A stretch of DNA of 64,000 nucleotides, from the NCBI RefSeq assembly GCF_001659605.2, contig NC_035172.2, positions 30,245,342-30,309,341 of the forward strand, written 5' to 3'. The notes under the pieces were generated by a model. It was not told the DNA's origin. It was given only the letters and a program-made list of their open reading frames with translations, and did no database searches. This document shows positions 25,851-35,566 of this stretch, piece after piece (within the stretch, counting starts at the first letter, position 1; each line of letters begins with the position of its first letter). A program made the position numbers and the translations under genes. The DNA is from Manihot esculenta. Taxonomy: Eukaryota > Streptophyta > Magnoliopsida > Malpighiales > Euphorbiaceae.

Positions 25851-26585
25851 AACTTTGATTATATTTCCACTGCTATTTCTTATTAAGATAAAAGAATAAA
25901 GAAAAATAATAATGACAATGTGATTTTTATGATAATCCACGCCTATCCTTCGTGATCAACATATAGACAATGATAAGGATACAAATAATGAGCTTGTCGG
26001 TTTAACTTACTTAAAAAATTTGATACTTTTACTTTAATTTATATAATTTAGTATAAATTTTATATATATTTTAAATTTTTTATTTTATATATTGAATTTT
26101 TTATTTAATTTATTAAACACATGCTATCATAAAAATTAATGCTTTACTATTAGTAAGTGGCTCATTCGATAAAGAAATCTAAACATTCACCATTTTTTAT
26201 ATTTATATCGTAACTTTAAAATTTTATATAATAAAATCAATTTTTTAAATTTATCTTAATTTTAATTATTTATTTTAATTAATTTTAATAAAAAATTTAT
26301 AATTCACGTGTAATGTTATTTCTCAAAAAATCTATTAAATAAAAAAAATTCAAACATTTATGTTAATCTATATCTATATTTAAAACTTTAAATTTTATAT
26401 AATAAAATTAAATATTTTTTTAATTTATCACAATTATAATTAAAAAAATTAAATTAAATTTAAAAAAATTAATGACAAATTATAATATAGTACATAAAGT
26501 TTTATATTGATAAACATATAATTTTTTAATTTAAATTTTATATTAAAATTACATTTACTTTATATTTATCATATGTAATATTAAA
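25851..26585. other. AT-rich intergenic DNA
   Basis: Low-complexity A/T sequence, no feature recognised up to the target duplication of the Gypsy element. Confidence 0.6.
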
Positions 26586-26764
26586 TAAATTGTAATACCC
26601 GGCTAGACTCCGGTACCGGAATTCCTACCGTCCGGTGGAATCTCGGGTGTCGGAGACCTCTAGTAGGGTAGAAGCATGTTTTTACAAATGTTTTAATGTA
26701 TTTCATGATTTTAAGTAAAAAGGAAATGAGTTTTTGCATGAAAACAACCTTGGAGGAAAACCCA

Positions 26765-26892
26765 GGTTCGGCCGCCGAACCTCAAGTTCGGCCGCCGAAC
26801 ATGCATGCATTTCGGGTGTGCCTTAGGCCCCCGAAAGCATAGGTGAGGAAAGTCCAGGTTCGGCCGCCGAACCTCAAGTTCGGCCGCCGAAC
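26765..26892. promoter_or_regulatory. Upstream cluster of TTCGGCCGCCGAA quasi-palindromes (GCC-box cores)
   Basis: Four copies of GTTCGGCCGCCGAAC (6-bp inverted arms around CCG, each holding GCCGCC) lie in two pairs just before the TATA box at 26910. GCCGCC is the core bound by plant ERF factors (established knowledge). A role here is inferred. A second cluster follows at 27447-27687. Confidence 0.6.
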
Positions 26893-26909
26893 ATGGCCTG
26901 GCCAGCCAC

Positions 26910-26916
26910 TATAAAA
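26910..26916 (+). promoter_or_regulatory. TATA box in the G1 5' LTR
   Basis: TATAAAA followed by GGG, preceded by GGCCAGCCAC. The same setting is found in the other LTRs at 34589, 35831 and 43495, and reversed near 46580 and 61735. Confidence 0.75.
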
Positions 26917-27446
26917 GGGTCCCTTAGCCGAAAACGGGCGAGCTTTTTCCCCATTTCCGGCCAAGGTGAGCTCTCCGCCGTCCCTCACCGATATTGAGTC
27001 CTTTCCTTCCAATCCTACTCGATTTTCATGAGTTTTTACTTTATTTTGAAGATTTTCAAGCTTTGAGCAAAGTTTTGGAGCTTTGAAGGTTCAAGGGAAC
27101 TCAACCCCTCCCATCTCCGAGTTGGGTCGTCTCTCTCTCGATCTCCACGAGATAAGAGCCGATCTTAAGCTCATTACATGTTTTAAGTAAGTTTTAAGTG
27201 GATCTATGGGGTAGAATGCATGTTTAGCTCATGGTTAGGTTTATGGGTTTTATATGTGTTTATGAACAATGTGTGTTGCTTGAGGTGTTGTAGTTGGGGT
27301 TTTTGATGGTTTGATGCCCCTAGGAACTTGTATGCTTGTTTATGCATGATTGGGAATGTTGTAGAATAGGTTTATGCATGATTGGATAGTTTTGGAGGCA
27401 AATGTGCATAGAAGAGCTGAGTTTCTGCCACTAAGGGAGAAACCAG

Positions 27447-27687
27447 GTTCGGCAGCCGAAGGAACTTTCGGCCGCCGAACATGCTTGTGGAGGCAGCCTT
27501 CGGCTGCCGAAGCTTGCCCCCGAAAGGAGACTTTCGTCTCTGTCTGGGAGTTTCGGCCGCCGAAAGTGCCGCCGAACATGCATGAGTTTCGCCTCTGTTT
27601 GGGAGTTTCGGCCGTCGAAGGTGCCGCCGAACCTGCCTGACTTTCGGCTCTGGAGGGACTTTCGGCCGCCGAACCTGCCGCCGAAAG
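27447..27687. promoter_or_regulatory. Downstream cluster of GCCGCC-containing repeats in the G1 LTR
   Basis: About six GCCGCC cores in TTTCGGCCGCCGAA, GTGCCGCCGAA and CTGCCGCCGAA contexts, alternating with TTTCG(C/G)CTCTG spacers. The block lies 0.5 kb downstream of the TATA box, so it should be transcribed. Confidence 0.55.
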
Positions 27688-28874
27688 TGCCCTGTCCAGC
27701 CCTCTTTTGCATGTTTTTCTATGATTGTTTCACGATATTTTAGGGGGTTTTTGGAGAGTAGTTTAGAGTTATGTTCATGTATGTTTGGTCCCTCATTTGA
27801 GTCCACCTGTGTAGGTTCGGACCCGAGGAACCGAGGACCCCAGCAGTGAATCAGCTGCTCCGGTGTCTGGTCAGAGCTATCCAGAGGTGAGTGGAATAAA
27901 CCTTTATGTTTTTAAGCAAATTAATCGTATAGTTTTGAGCATGTTCATGTATCATGAATGCCATGTAATGTTTTAGGTTGCTTGCATTAGAATCCACGAA
28001 TATGTTGCATTGCACATTTTTAATGTTGATGTGGATGAATGTTGGATGATCCATAGCCCTCGATCTATGATGTGATGATGTGATATGTACGGTACGAAAG
28101 TAAGACCAGTGGGACCCATTCTACGTTCGCTGGCACTATGTAAGAGAAAGACCAGGACCCATTCTACGTTCTGGCACAGTTGGACCATGTTATGTTATGC
28201 TATGTAAGAGAAAGACCAGGACCCATTCTACGTTCTGGCACAGTTGGACTATGTAGAGGGCTGATGGTGACAAGTTCATCCTTGATGTGATTAGCTGTGA
28301 CGTGATGCATTTCATGTTATCATATGTTTTAAATGCTTTATTATTCTGCTCACTGGGCTCTAGTAGCTCACCCCTCTCCCAATTTTCCAGGATTGCAGGT
28401 ACAGGGTAGACCAGGAGGTTTACAAGAGTAATGAAGTTTCGTGTTTGTAATAGATAGAATGTGGACTTGATGATTTGTAAAAGTTAGGAGTATTATGTGA
28501 TGTAATGATATTGAGGATTAGAGGTTGTGCTTGACCTATGTGTAAGGTATCCCTTTTAATGCATGATCTTAAACCTTTTTATGATATTTTGTACACCAAC
28601 TCAACGTATAATGTTTTGCCCATTGGGGCAGTGAGGAGATCCCACTGAGGGGTCATATTTATGATTTTGATATGTTCAGTGCATGCATAGGTTGAGTTTG
28701 GTGTATGATGGAATGAATGAAAGAAAAGTTTTAAATTTTTATGTATGTTGTTGATCATGTATGGGATTAAACAGGTTTTCAGGTTGTATGTTAGGCTTGC
28801 TACGGGTCTTGGCGGCCTTAAGCCGACCCGGATCCTAGCGCCGGTAGCGGTCCGATTTTCGGGTCGTTACAGAA

Positions 28875-28886
28875 TGGTATCAGAGC
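28875..28886 (+). promoter_or_regulatory. Primer-binding site of G1
   Basis: TGGTATCAGAGC three bases after the LTR, complementary to the 3' end of initiator tRNA-Met, the standard primer for this group. Confidence 0.9.
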
Positions 28887-29141
28887 CCTAGGTTCATAGG
28901 ATCGGACCTAGAGTGTCGGGCTCATAGATGTTCTAGAAGGTCAAGCACAATAGGAAGATCATGTCCACTAGGATGGGATGTTGAGTCCTGTCTTGTATGA
29001 TGATGTGAAATGCCATGATTATATACATGTGCATTGATGCTATGATATGAATGATGTATATGTGATGCGGGTTCATGTGTTTCCACATGAACCATATGAT
29101 GCTAATGTTTGTGTGATGTGTGCTGTCTTTCAGAAAACAGG

Positions 29142-32100
29142 ATGAGAGGAACCCGTCGATCGACAAGATTGACAGGAGTACCACCTGAGGATGAGGGCAC
29201 GAGCGCCCGTCCTCCTACATTGCCTAGGTCAATGTCTTCTAGAGTCATCAGAGAAAGAGTGTCAAGGGACCCTAGAAGGTCTTTTGATGCTAGCCGAAGG
29301 GGGACTGATAGAGGAGGAAGTTCTTCAGATGTGAGGGAGGTTATGGAAGAGGATCAGAGGAGGGATGGGAACCTGGATGTGAGCATGGAGGAAGAGGGGA
29401 CAGGGGAGTCTCAGGGAGGCGTTCAGGCCTCGGGGTATGGTTTTCCACCCCATTATCCACCCTTCCCACAGGGTTCAGGGTATCCGATGGGAGGCACATC
29501 GGATTACTCCAGCTTTAACCCCTACCCTACCTACATGTCTTATCCACCTTTCTATCCACCTTACACACAATACCCAGCTTATCCACCCTCACCCTTCTAT
29601 CCTAACCCGGCAAACCCCACCTCGGGGAATGCTGCACCCCCACCTCCACCACCCACAGAACCAGCAGCCCCAGTTACTCAACCTCCTAGACCTAGCTCAG
29701 CCGATGGGAGCAAAGTAAAGATGACAGATTACCTTAAGCTGGATGCTCCCAAATACAAGTCAGGGGATGACCCCTTTGAGTACCTGAGAGTAGTGAAGAC
29801 AATAACTGATGAGCTAGGGGCAAATGACAGCAGGGCCATTCAGATGGCAGGGTTCACTTTAAAGTGCAAGAAGGCACGGGAATGGTTCAAGTGTTATGTG
29901 GACCCGAGACTAGACGGCATGACATGGGAGGAATTTGCGAATGAGTTCGCTGGATGGGCTTTTCCAGACAGTTCCAGAGAACTGAAAATGATTGAGTTTG
30001 AGCAACTGAGGCAGACAGAGCACATTAGTGTAGAGGAGTTCACGGATAAATTCTTGGAGCTATTGCCTTTTTCAGGGCAAGCTCTAGATACAGATACGAA
30101 GAAAGCCAAGAGATATGTTATGAAGTTGCATTCTAGGTACTCCTCGTTGATTCAGTCAGTTGAGAGGGAAAGTTTCCACACTGTGGTGGATATGGCTCGA
30201 AGGATGGAGGCGAGTGCTATAGTTGAGGGGTCAGTGAAGCAGTCAGTGACCCAGTCTTCAGGGGTTAAGACCCCAGGCAGAGGAGGGCCAGGTCTCTCTT
30301 CTCAGAGCTCAAGTAAGAAGAGGTGGGATAACACCACCAAGAAGCCGAAGAAGAATAAGTTTTGGAATAAGTTGAAATCCGGTCTGGGATTTGGCGGTGG
30401 CTCGAGCTCAGGCTTAGATGGTACAGAATGCCAAAGGTGTGGGAGGCTGCACAGGGGAGTGTGTCGAGCTGGGACTAATACATGTTTTAGATGTGGACAG
30501 GAGGGACACATGGCTCGGGAGTGTCCTAGAGCACCTTTTATGGGCCAACCCCAGCAGACAGCTTCTGGTAGTGTGGCACAGCCAGCAGCTCCAGCCACAA
30601 CTCAGGGCAGTGGCAGAGGTAGAGGGAGAGGGGCAACCTCTTCTTCTGGTTCCCGAGGCGAAGGTCCATCAGCTCCAGCCAGGATCTTCACCATGATTCA
30701 GCAGGAGGCTAACACATCCAACACCGTGGTGTCAGGTAATCTCGTCATTAGGTGTTCTGATGTGTATGCATTAATGGACTCGGGTGCATCTCATTCATTT
30801 ATTGCTCCGAGAGCCGTCGAGAGGTTGGGTCTGATAGTCTCTGGGTTAGAGTGTCCCCTATGGGTCAGTGGACCCAAGTGTGACCCGTCAGTGGCAGAGT
30901 CAGTCTGCCAGTTCAGTCCAATTTTTGTTGAGGGAAGATGCCTCTCCGCCGACCTTGTGGTTCTAGATTTGACAGACCTCGACGTCATTCTAGGGATGGA
31001 TTGGCTATCTACCCATGGTGCTACCTTGGACTGCAGAGACAAGGTAGTCAAGCTCAGAGATCAGAACGGGTCAGAGGTCGTCTTCAGAGGAGACAAGAGG
31101 GGTACGCCTAGAGGTCTGATATCAGCTCTTCAGGCTCGTAGGTTGCTTAGGAAGGGATGTCAGGGGTACTTAGCTCATGTGAGAGAGCTAGACAGTCAGG
31201 TCAGGGAGCCAGCCTCGGTGCCAGTTGTCAGAGAATTTCAGGATGTTTTTCCAGACGAACTTCCAGGTTTACCACCTGCTAGGGAGATAGAGTTCGAGAT
31301 AGAGTTGATGCCTGGAACTAGACCGATCTCTATCCCTCCCTACAGGATGGCCCCAGCCGAGTTGAAGGAGTTGAAAGGGCAATTGCAAGAGCTGGTAGAA
31401 AAGGGCTTCATCCGACAGAGTACCTCACCTTGGGGTGCTCCGGTCTTGTTTGTGAGGAAGAAGGATGGATCCCTTAGACTTTGTATCGACTACAGGCAGT
31501 TGAACAAAGTCACTACCAAGAATAGGTACCCTCTGCCAAGGATCGATGATCTATTCGACCAGCTAGCCGGAGCGGGTTGTTTCTCAAAAATAGATCTGAG
31601 ATCTGGGTACCATCAGCTGAGGATAAGAGAAGAAGACGTGCCAAAGACAGCTTTCAGGACCAGATATGGGCATTTTGAGTTCCTTGTAATGCCGTTCGGG
31701 TTAACCAACGCCCCTGCAGCATTCATGGATCTCATGAACAGAGTGTTTAGCCAATACCTGGATCACTTTGTTATTGTCTTCATAGATGATATCTTAGTGT
31801 ATTCTAGGAATGCAGAGGAGCATGCCCATCATCTGAGGTTGGTTCTGCAGACCTTGAGGGAACATGGCTTGTATGCCAAGTTCTCTAAGTGTGAATTCTG
31901 GCTGAGGAGCATTTCATTCTTGGGGCATGTTGTGTCAGAAAATGGAATAGAGGTAGACCCCAAGAAGGTAGAGGCTGTGGCTAACTGGCCTAGACCCACT
32001 TCAGTGACAGAGATTAGAAGTTTCTTGGGTTTGGCAGGTTACTACAGGAGGTTCGTTCAGGACTTCTCAAAGATTGCAGCTCCTCTGACCAGACTAACCA

Positions 32101-34121
32101 GGAAGAATCAGAAGTTTGTGTGGACTGACCAGTGCGAAGAGAGTTTTGAAGAGCTTAAGAAGAGGTTGACTTCAGCACCAGTGTTAGCTCTGCCATCCAG
32201 TGATGAAGACTTTACAGTCTTTTGTGATGCGTCTCGTGTGGGACTGGGTTGCGTACTAATGCAGAATGAGAGGGTGATTGCTTATGCTTCTAGGCAGCTG
32301 AAGAAGCATGAGTCGAATTACCCCACACATGACCTGGAGATGGCAGCAGTAATCTTTGCACTCAAGATGTGGAGGCACTACCTCTATGGGGTTAAATGTG
32401 AGATCTTTACAGATCATAAGAGCCTGCAGTACATCCTGAGTCAAAGAGATTTGAACTTGAGACAGAGAAGATGGGTGGATCTGCTGAGTGATTATGATTG
32501 CAAGATTCAGTACCATCCGGGTAAGGCGAATGTTGTGGCAGACGCCCTAAGCCGGAAATCACTCGGCAGTTTATCCCACATATCGGCAGAGAGGAGGCCA
32601 GTGGTGAAGGAGTTTTACAAGCTCATTGAGGAAGGTCTACAGATGGAGTTATCTGGTACAGGTGCCTTGGTGGCCCAGATGAGAGTGGCACCCGTGTTTC
32701 TGGAGCAGGTGGCTCAGAAACAGCATGAGGACCCGGAATTAGTAAGGATTGCCAGGACTGTTCAGTCAGGCAATGATAGTGAGTTCAGATTCGACAGCAA
32801 GGGGATCCTCCGCTATGGGAGCAGACTATGTGTACCAGAAGACATAGGGCTAAAAGGAGACATTATGAGAGAGGCTCATAATGCAAGATACAACATTCAC
32901 CCCGGAACCACCAAAATGTATCAAGACTTGAAGAAGGTTTATTGGTGGCCAGCCATGAAGAAAGAAGTGGCACAGTTTGTGTCAGCCTGCGAAGTGTGTC
33001 AGAGGGTGAAGCTGGAACATCAGAAGCCGGCTGGAATGCTTAACCCGCTACCTATTCCAGAATGGAAATGGGAAAATATAGCTATGGACTTCGTAGTGGG
33101 GCTACCGGCGGCGTCCAACAGGTTGGACTCCATATGGGTGATTGTGGACAGACTCACCAAATCTGCTCACTTCATCCCTGTCAGGAGTGGCTATTCTGTG
33201 GACAAGTTGGCGCAGGTGTACGTTGATGAGATCGTCAGGCTGCATGGGGTTCCTGTTTCGATAGTGTCAGATAGAGGGCCCCAGTTCACCTCCAGATTTT
33301 GGCGGAGTCTGCAGAATGCCATGGGTACTAGGTTGGATTTTAGCACTGCTTTCCATCCACAGACGGACGGACAATCAGAAAGAACCATCCAGACCATAGA
33401 AGATATGCTCAGAATGTGTGTGCTGGACTTTGGCGGTTCTTGGAGGCAACATCTACCTTTGGTGGAGTTTGCCTATAATAACAGCCATCATGCTAGCATC
33501 GGGATGGCTCCATATGAAGCTTTATATGGAAGGAAGTGCAGATCACATGTTTGCTGGGAAGAGGTTGGAGAAAAGGCCTTGGCAGGGCCTGAGCTAGTAG
33601 AGATCACCAGCAGGGTAGTACCCATAATCAGAGAAAGGATCAAGACTGCTGCAAGCAGACAGAAGAGTTATGCAGACATCCGCAGAAGACAGGTTGAGTT
33701 TCAGGAGGGGGATCTAGTATTGCTCAAGGTGTCTCCTATAAAAGGAGTGGTTCGCTTCGGAAGGAAAGGTAAACTAGCCCCACGATACATCGGACCCTTT
33801 GAAATCTTGCAAAAGATTGGGAATGTGTCGTACAAGCTGGATTTACCTGCTTCAATGGAAAGAATCCATCCGGTTTTCCATGTTTCAATGTTGAGGAAGT
33901 TTGTGTCAGATCCGAGCAAGGTTCTTAGTGAGCCTGATGTGGAGGTCCAAGAGGATCTCACCTATGTTGAACAGCCAGTACGGATCATAGACACTCAGAT
34001 CAGAAAGCTAAGAAACAAGGAAATCCCGATGGTGAAAGTCCTGTGGAACCACCACAATTTGGAAGAATGCACTTGGGAGCCACGGGAGTCCATGCTCCAG
34101 CAGTACCCTCATCTCTTTTAA
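29142..34121 (+). CDS. G1 Gag-Pol polyprotein, intact (1659 residues from this start)
   Basis: One uninterrupted frame. Order: Pro/Tyr-rich N-terminal region; retrotrans_gag core (AREWFKCYV.. to FLELLPF); a CxxCxxxHxxxC motif; a CCHC zinc knuckle ([15 protein letters not shown]448-C461); aspartic protease (D546 in DSGAS); reverse transcriptase ([10 protein letters not shown]882-D883); RNase H ([18 protein letters not shown]); integrase with an HHCC finger and catalytic D1316, D1377, E1413 (D-D-35-E); then a chromodomain-like end ([14 protein letters not shown]). It copies and integrates the element. The frame opens 11 codons earlier at 29109, but MRGTRRS at 29142 is shared with G2 and lies just after a CTTTCAG acceptor-like site, so 29142 is preferred. 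All catalytic motifs seen are present, so it could be active. Confidence 0.92.
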   Translation: MRGTRRSTRLTGVPPEDEGTSARPPTLPRSMSSRVIRERVSRDPRRSFDASRRGTDRGGSSSDVREVMEEDQRRDGNLDVSMEEEGTGESQGGVQASGYGFPPHYPPFPQGSGYPMGGTSDYSSFNPYPTYMSYPPFYPPYTQYPAYPPSPFYPNPANPTSGNAAPPPPPPTEPAAPVTQPPRPSSADGSKVKMTDYLKLDAPKYKSGDDPFEYLRVVKTITDELGANDSRAIQMAGFTLKCKKAREWFKCYVDPRLDGMTWEEFANEFAGWAFPDSSRELKMIEFEQLRQTEHISVEEFTDKFLELLPFSGQALDTDTKKAKRYVMKLHSRYSSLIQSVERESFHTVVDMARRMEASAIVEGSVKQSVTQSSGVKTPGRGGPGLSSQSSSKKRWDNTTKKPKKNKFWNKLKSGLGFGGGSSSGLDGTECQRCGRLHRGVCRAGTNTCFRCGQEGHMARECPRAPFMGQPQQTASGSVAQPAAPATTQGSGRGRGRGATSSSGSRGEGPSAPARIFTMIQQEANTSNTVVSGNLVIRCSDVYALMDSGASHSFIAPRAVERLGLIVSGLECPLWVSGPKCDPSVAESVCQFSPIFVEGRCLSADLVVLDLTDLDVILGMDWLSTHGATLDCRDKVVKLRDQNGSEVVFRGDKRGTPRGLISALQARRLLRKGCQGYLAHVRELDSQVREPASVPVVREFQDVFPDELPGLPPAREIEFEIELMPGTRPISIPPYRMAPAELKELKGQLQELVEKGFIRQSTSPWGAPVLFVRKKDGSLRLCIDYRQLNKVTTKNRYPLPRIDDLFDQLAGAGCFSKIDLRSGYHQLRIREEDVPKTAFRTRYGHFEFLVMPFGLTNAPAAFMDLMNRVFSQYLDHFVIVFIDDILVYSRNAEEHAHHLRLVLQTLREHGLYAKFSKCEFWLRSISFLGHVVSENGIEVDPKKVEAVANWPRPTSVTEIRSFLGLAGYYRRFVQDFSKIAAPLTRLTRKNQKFVWTDQCEESFEELKKRLTSAPVLALPSSDEDFTVFCDASRVGLGCVLMQNERVIAYASRQLKKHESNYPTHDLEMAAVIFALKMWRHYLYGVKCEIFTDHKSLQYILSQRDLNLRQRRWVDLLSDYDCKIQYHPGKANVVADALSRKSLGSLSHISAERRPVVKEFYKLIEEGLQMELSGTGALVAQMRVAPVFLEQVAQKQHEDPELVRIARTVQSGNDSEFRFDSKGILRYGSRLCVPEDIGLKGDIMREAHNARYNIHPGTTKMYQDLKKVYWWPAMKKEVAQFVSACEVCQRVKLEHQKPAGMLNPLPIPEWKWENIAMDFVVGLPAASNRLDSIWVIVDRLTKSAHFIPVRSGYSVDKLAQVYVDEIVRLHGVPVSIVSDRGPQFTSRFWRSLQNAMGTRLDFSTAFHPQTDGQSERTIQTIEDMLRMCVLDFGGSWRQHLPLVEFAYNNSHHASIGMAPYEALYGRKCRSHVCWEEVGEKALAGPELVEITSRVVPIIRERIKTAASRQKSYADIRRRQVEFQEGDLVLLKVSPIKGVVRFGRKGKLAPRYIGPFEILQKIGNVSYKLDLPASMERIHPVFHVSMLRKFVSDPSKVLSEPDVEVQEDLTYVEQPVRIIDTQIRKLRNKEIPMVKVLWNHHNLEECTWEPRESMLQQYPHLF

Positions 34122-34196
34122 GGTTAGATCTCTATATGTTTATGTGCTATGTATGTATGTATGTTATGTTTTATGCCATGCTATGTGCTAGTTGAG

Positions 34197-34233
34197 GAAC
34201 ATTCGGGGACGAATGTTCTTAAGGGGGGGAGAA
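34197..34233 (+). promoter_or_regulatory. Hairpin and polypurine tract of G1
   Basis: A perfect 9-bp stem (GAACATTCG / CGAATGTTC) with a GGGA loop at 34197-34218 is followed by the tract AAGGGGGGGAGAA at 34221-34233, which touches the 3' LTR. The same pair occurs in G2 (43194-43230) and G4 (62098-62134, reversed). Confidence 0.85.
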
Positions 34234-35566
34234 TGTAATACCCGGCTAGACTCCGGTACCGGAATTCCTACCATCCGGTGGAATCTCGGGTGTCGGAGAC
34301 CTCTAGTAGGGTAGAAGCATGTTTTTACAAATGTTTTAATGTATTTCATGATTTTAAGTAAAAAGGAAATGAGTTTTTGTATGAAAACAACCTTGGAGGA
34401 AAACCCAGGTTCGGCCGCCGAATCTCAAGTTCGGCCGCCGAACATGCATGCATTTCGGGTGTGCCTTAGGCCCCCGAAAGCATAGGTGAGGAAAGTCCAG
34501 GTTCGGCCGCCGAACCTCAAGTTCGGCCGCCGAACATGGCATGCATGCGGGGGCACGTTCAGCCCCCGAACGTGGCCTGGCCAGCCACTATAAAAGGGTC
34601 CCTTAGCCGAAAACGGGCGAGCTTTTTCCCCATTTCCGGCCAAGGTGAGCTCTTCGCCGTCCCTCACCGATCTTGAGTCCTTTCCTTCCAATCCTACTCG
34701 ATTTTCATGAGTTTTTACTTTATTTTGAAGATTTTCAAGCTTTGAGCAAAGTTTTGGAGTTTTGAAGGTTCAAGGGAACTCAACCCCTCCCATCTCCGAG
34801 TTGGGTCGTCTCTCTCTCGATCTCCACGAGGTAAGAGCCGATCTTAAGCTCATTACATGTTTTAAGTAAGTTTTAAGTGGATCTATGGGGTAGAATGCAT
34901 GTTTAGCTCATGGTTAGGTTTATGGGTTTTATATGTGTTTATGAACAATGTGTGTTGCTTGAGGTGTTGTAGTTGGGGTTTTTGATGGTTTGATGCCCCT
35001 AGGAACTTGTATGCTTGTTTATGCATGATTGGAAATGTTGTAGAATAGGTTTATGCATGATTGGATAGTTTTGGAGGCAAATGTGCATAGAAGAGCTGAG
35101 TTTCTGCCACTAAGGGAGAAACCAGGTTCGGCAGCCGAAGGAACTTTCAGCCGCCGAACATGCTTGTGGAGGCAGCCTTCGGCTGCCGAAGCTTGCCCCC
35201 GAAAGGAGACTTTCGTCTCTGTCTGGGAGTTTCGGCCGCCAAAAGTGCCGCCGAACATGCATGAGTTTCGCCTCTGTTTGGGAGTTTCGGCCGCCGAAGG
35301 TGCCGCCGAACCTGCCTGACTTTCGGCTCTGGAGGGACTTTCGGCCGCCGAACCTGCCGCCGAAAGTGCCCTGTTCAGCCCTCTTTTGCATGTTTTTCTA
35401 TGATTGTTTCACGATGTTTTAGGGGGTTTTTGGGGAGTAGTTTAGAGTTATGTTCATGTATGTTTGGTCCCTCATTTGAGTCCACCTGTGTAGGTTCGGA
35501 CCCGAGGAACCGAGGACCCCAGCAGTGAGTCAGCTGCTCCGGTGTCTGGTCAGAGCTATCTAGAGG
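34234..35566 (+). repeat. 3' LTR of G1, left part
   Basis: Begins TGTAATACCCGG right after the polypurine tract and runs into AGAGG (35562-35566), the target duplication of G2. It keeps GGTAAGAG at 34830, where the 5' LTR has GATAAGAG. Confidence 0.93.

Larger units (their letters stand above)
26591..28871 (+). repeat. 5' LTR of G1
   Basis: Starts TGTAATACCCGG and ends GGGTCGTTACA. It contains GCC-box-like quasi-palindromes, a TATA box, conserved splice-like signals and a triple ACCCATTCTACGT repeat (28096-28249). Compared with its 3' partner it lacks about 36 bp just before the TATA box. Short arginine- and glycine-rich frames read through the quasi-palindromes in several frames and are not genes. 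Confidence 0.95.

Noticed and set aside
26765..27687. CRISPR-like array from the regularly repeated GTTCGGCCGCCGAAC motif
   Set aside because: Repeats are too short, spacers are unequal and themselves repeated, the setting is a plant LTR and no cas-like gene exists.
27340..27806. Short frames on both strands rich in FGGR, SAAE or RRPK peptides inside LTRs (also near 35019, 36279, 43943, 45757, 60935)
   Set aside because: They come from the TTCGGCCGCCGAA repeats, which lack stops in several frames on both strands. They have no start context, are in all LTRs and show no protein family.
29109..29141. Upstream in-frame ATG as the G1 Gag start
   Set aside because: The residues before MRGTRRS are not shared with G2 and overlap an acceptor-like CTTTCAG. 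The conserved Met is preferred, though not proven.
32256..33397. Antisense frames opposite Gypsy pol (32256-32516, 33191-33397 and their G2/G4 equivalents)
   Set aside because: Shadows of the conserved pol frame on the other strand; they recur only because pol is conserved.
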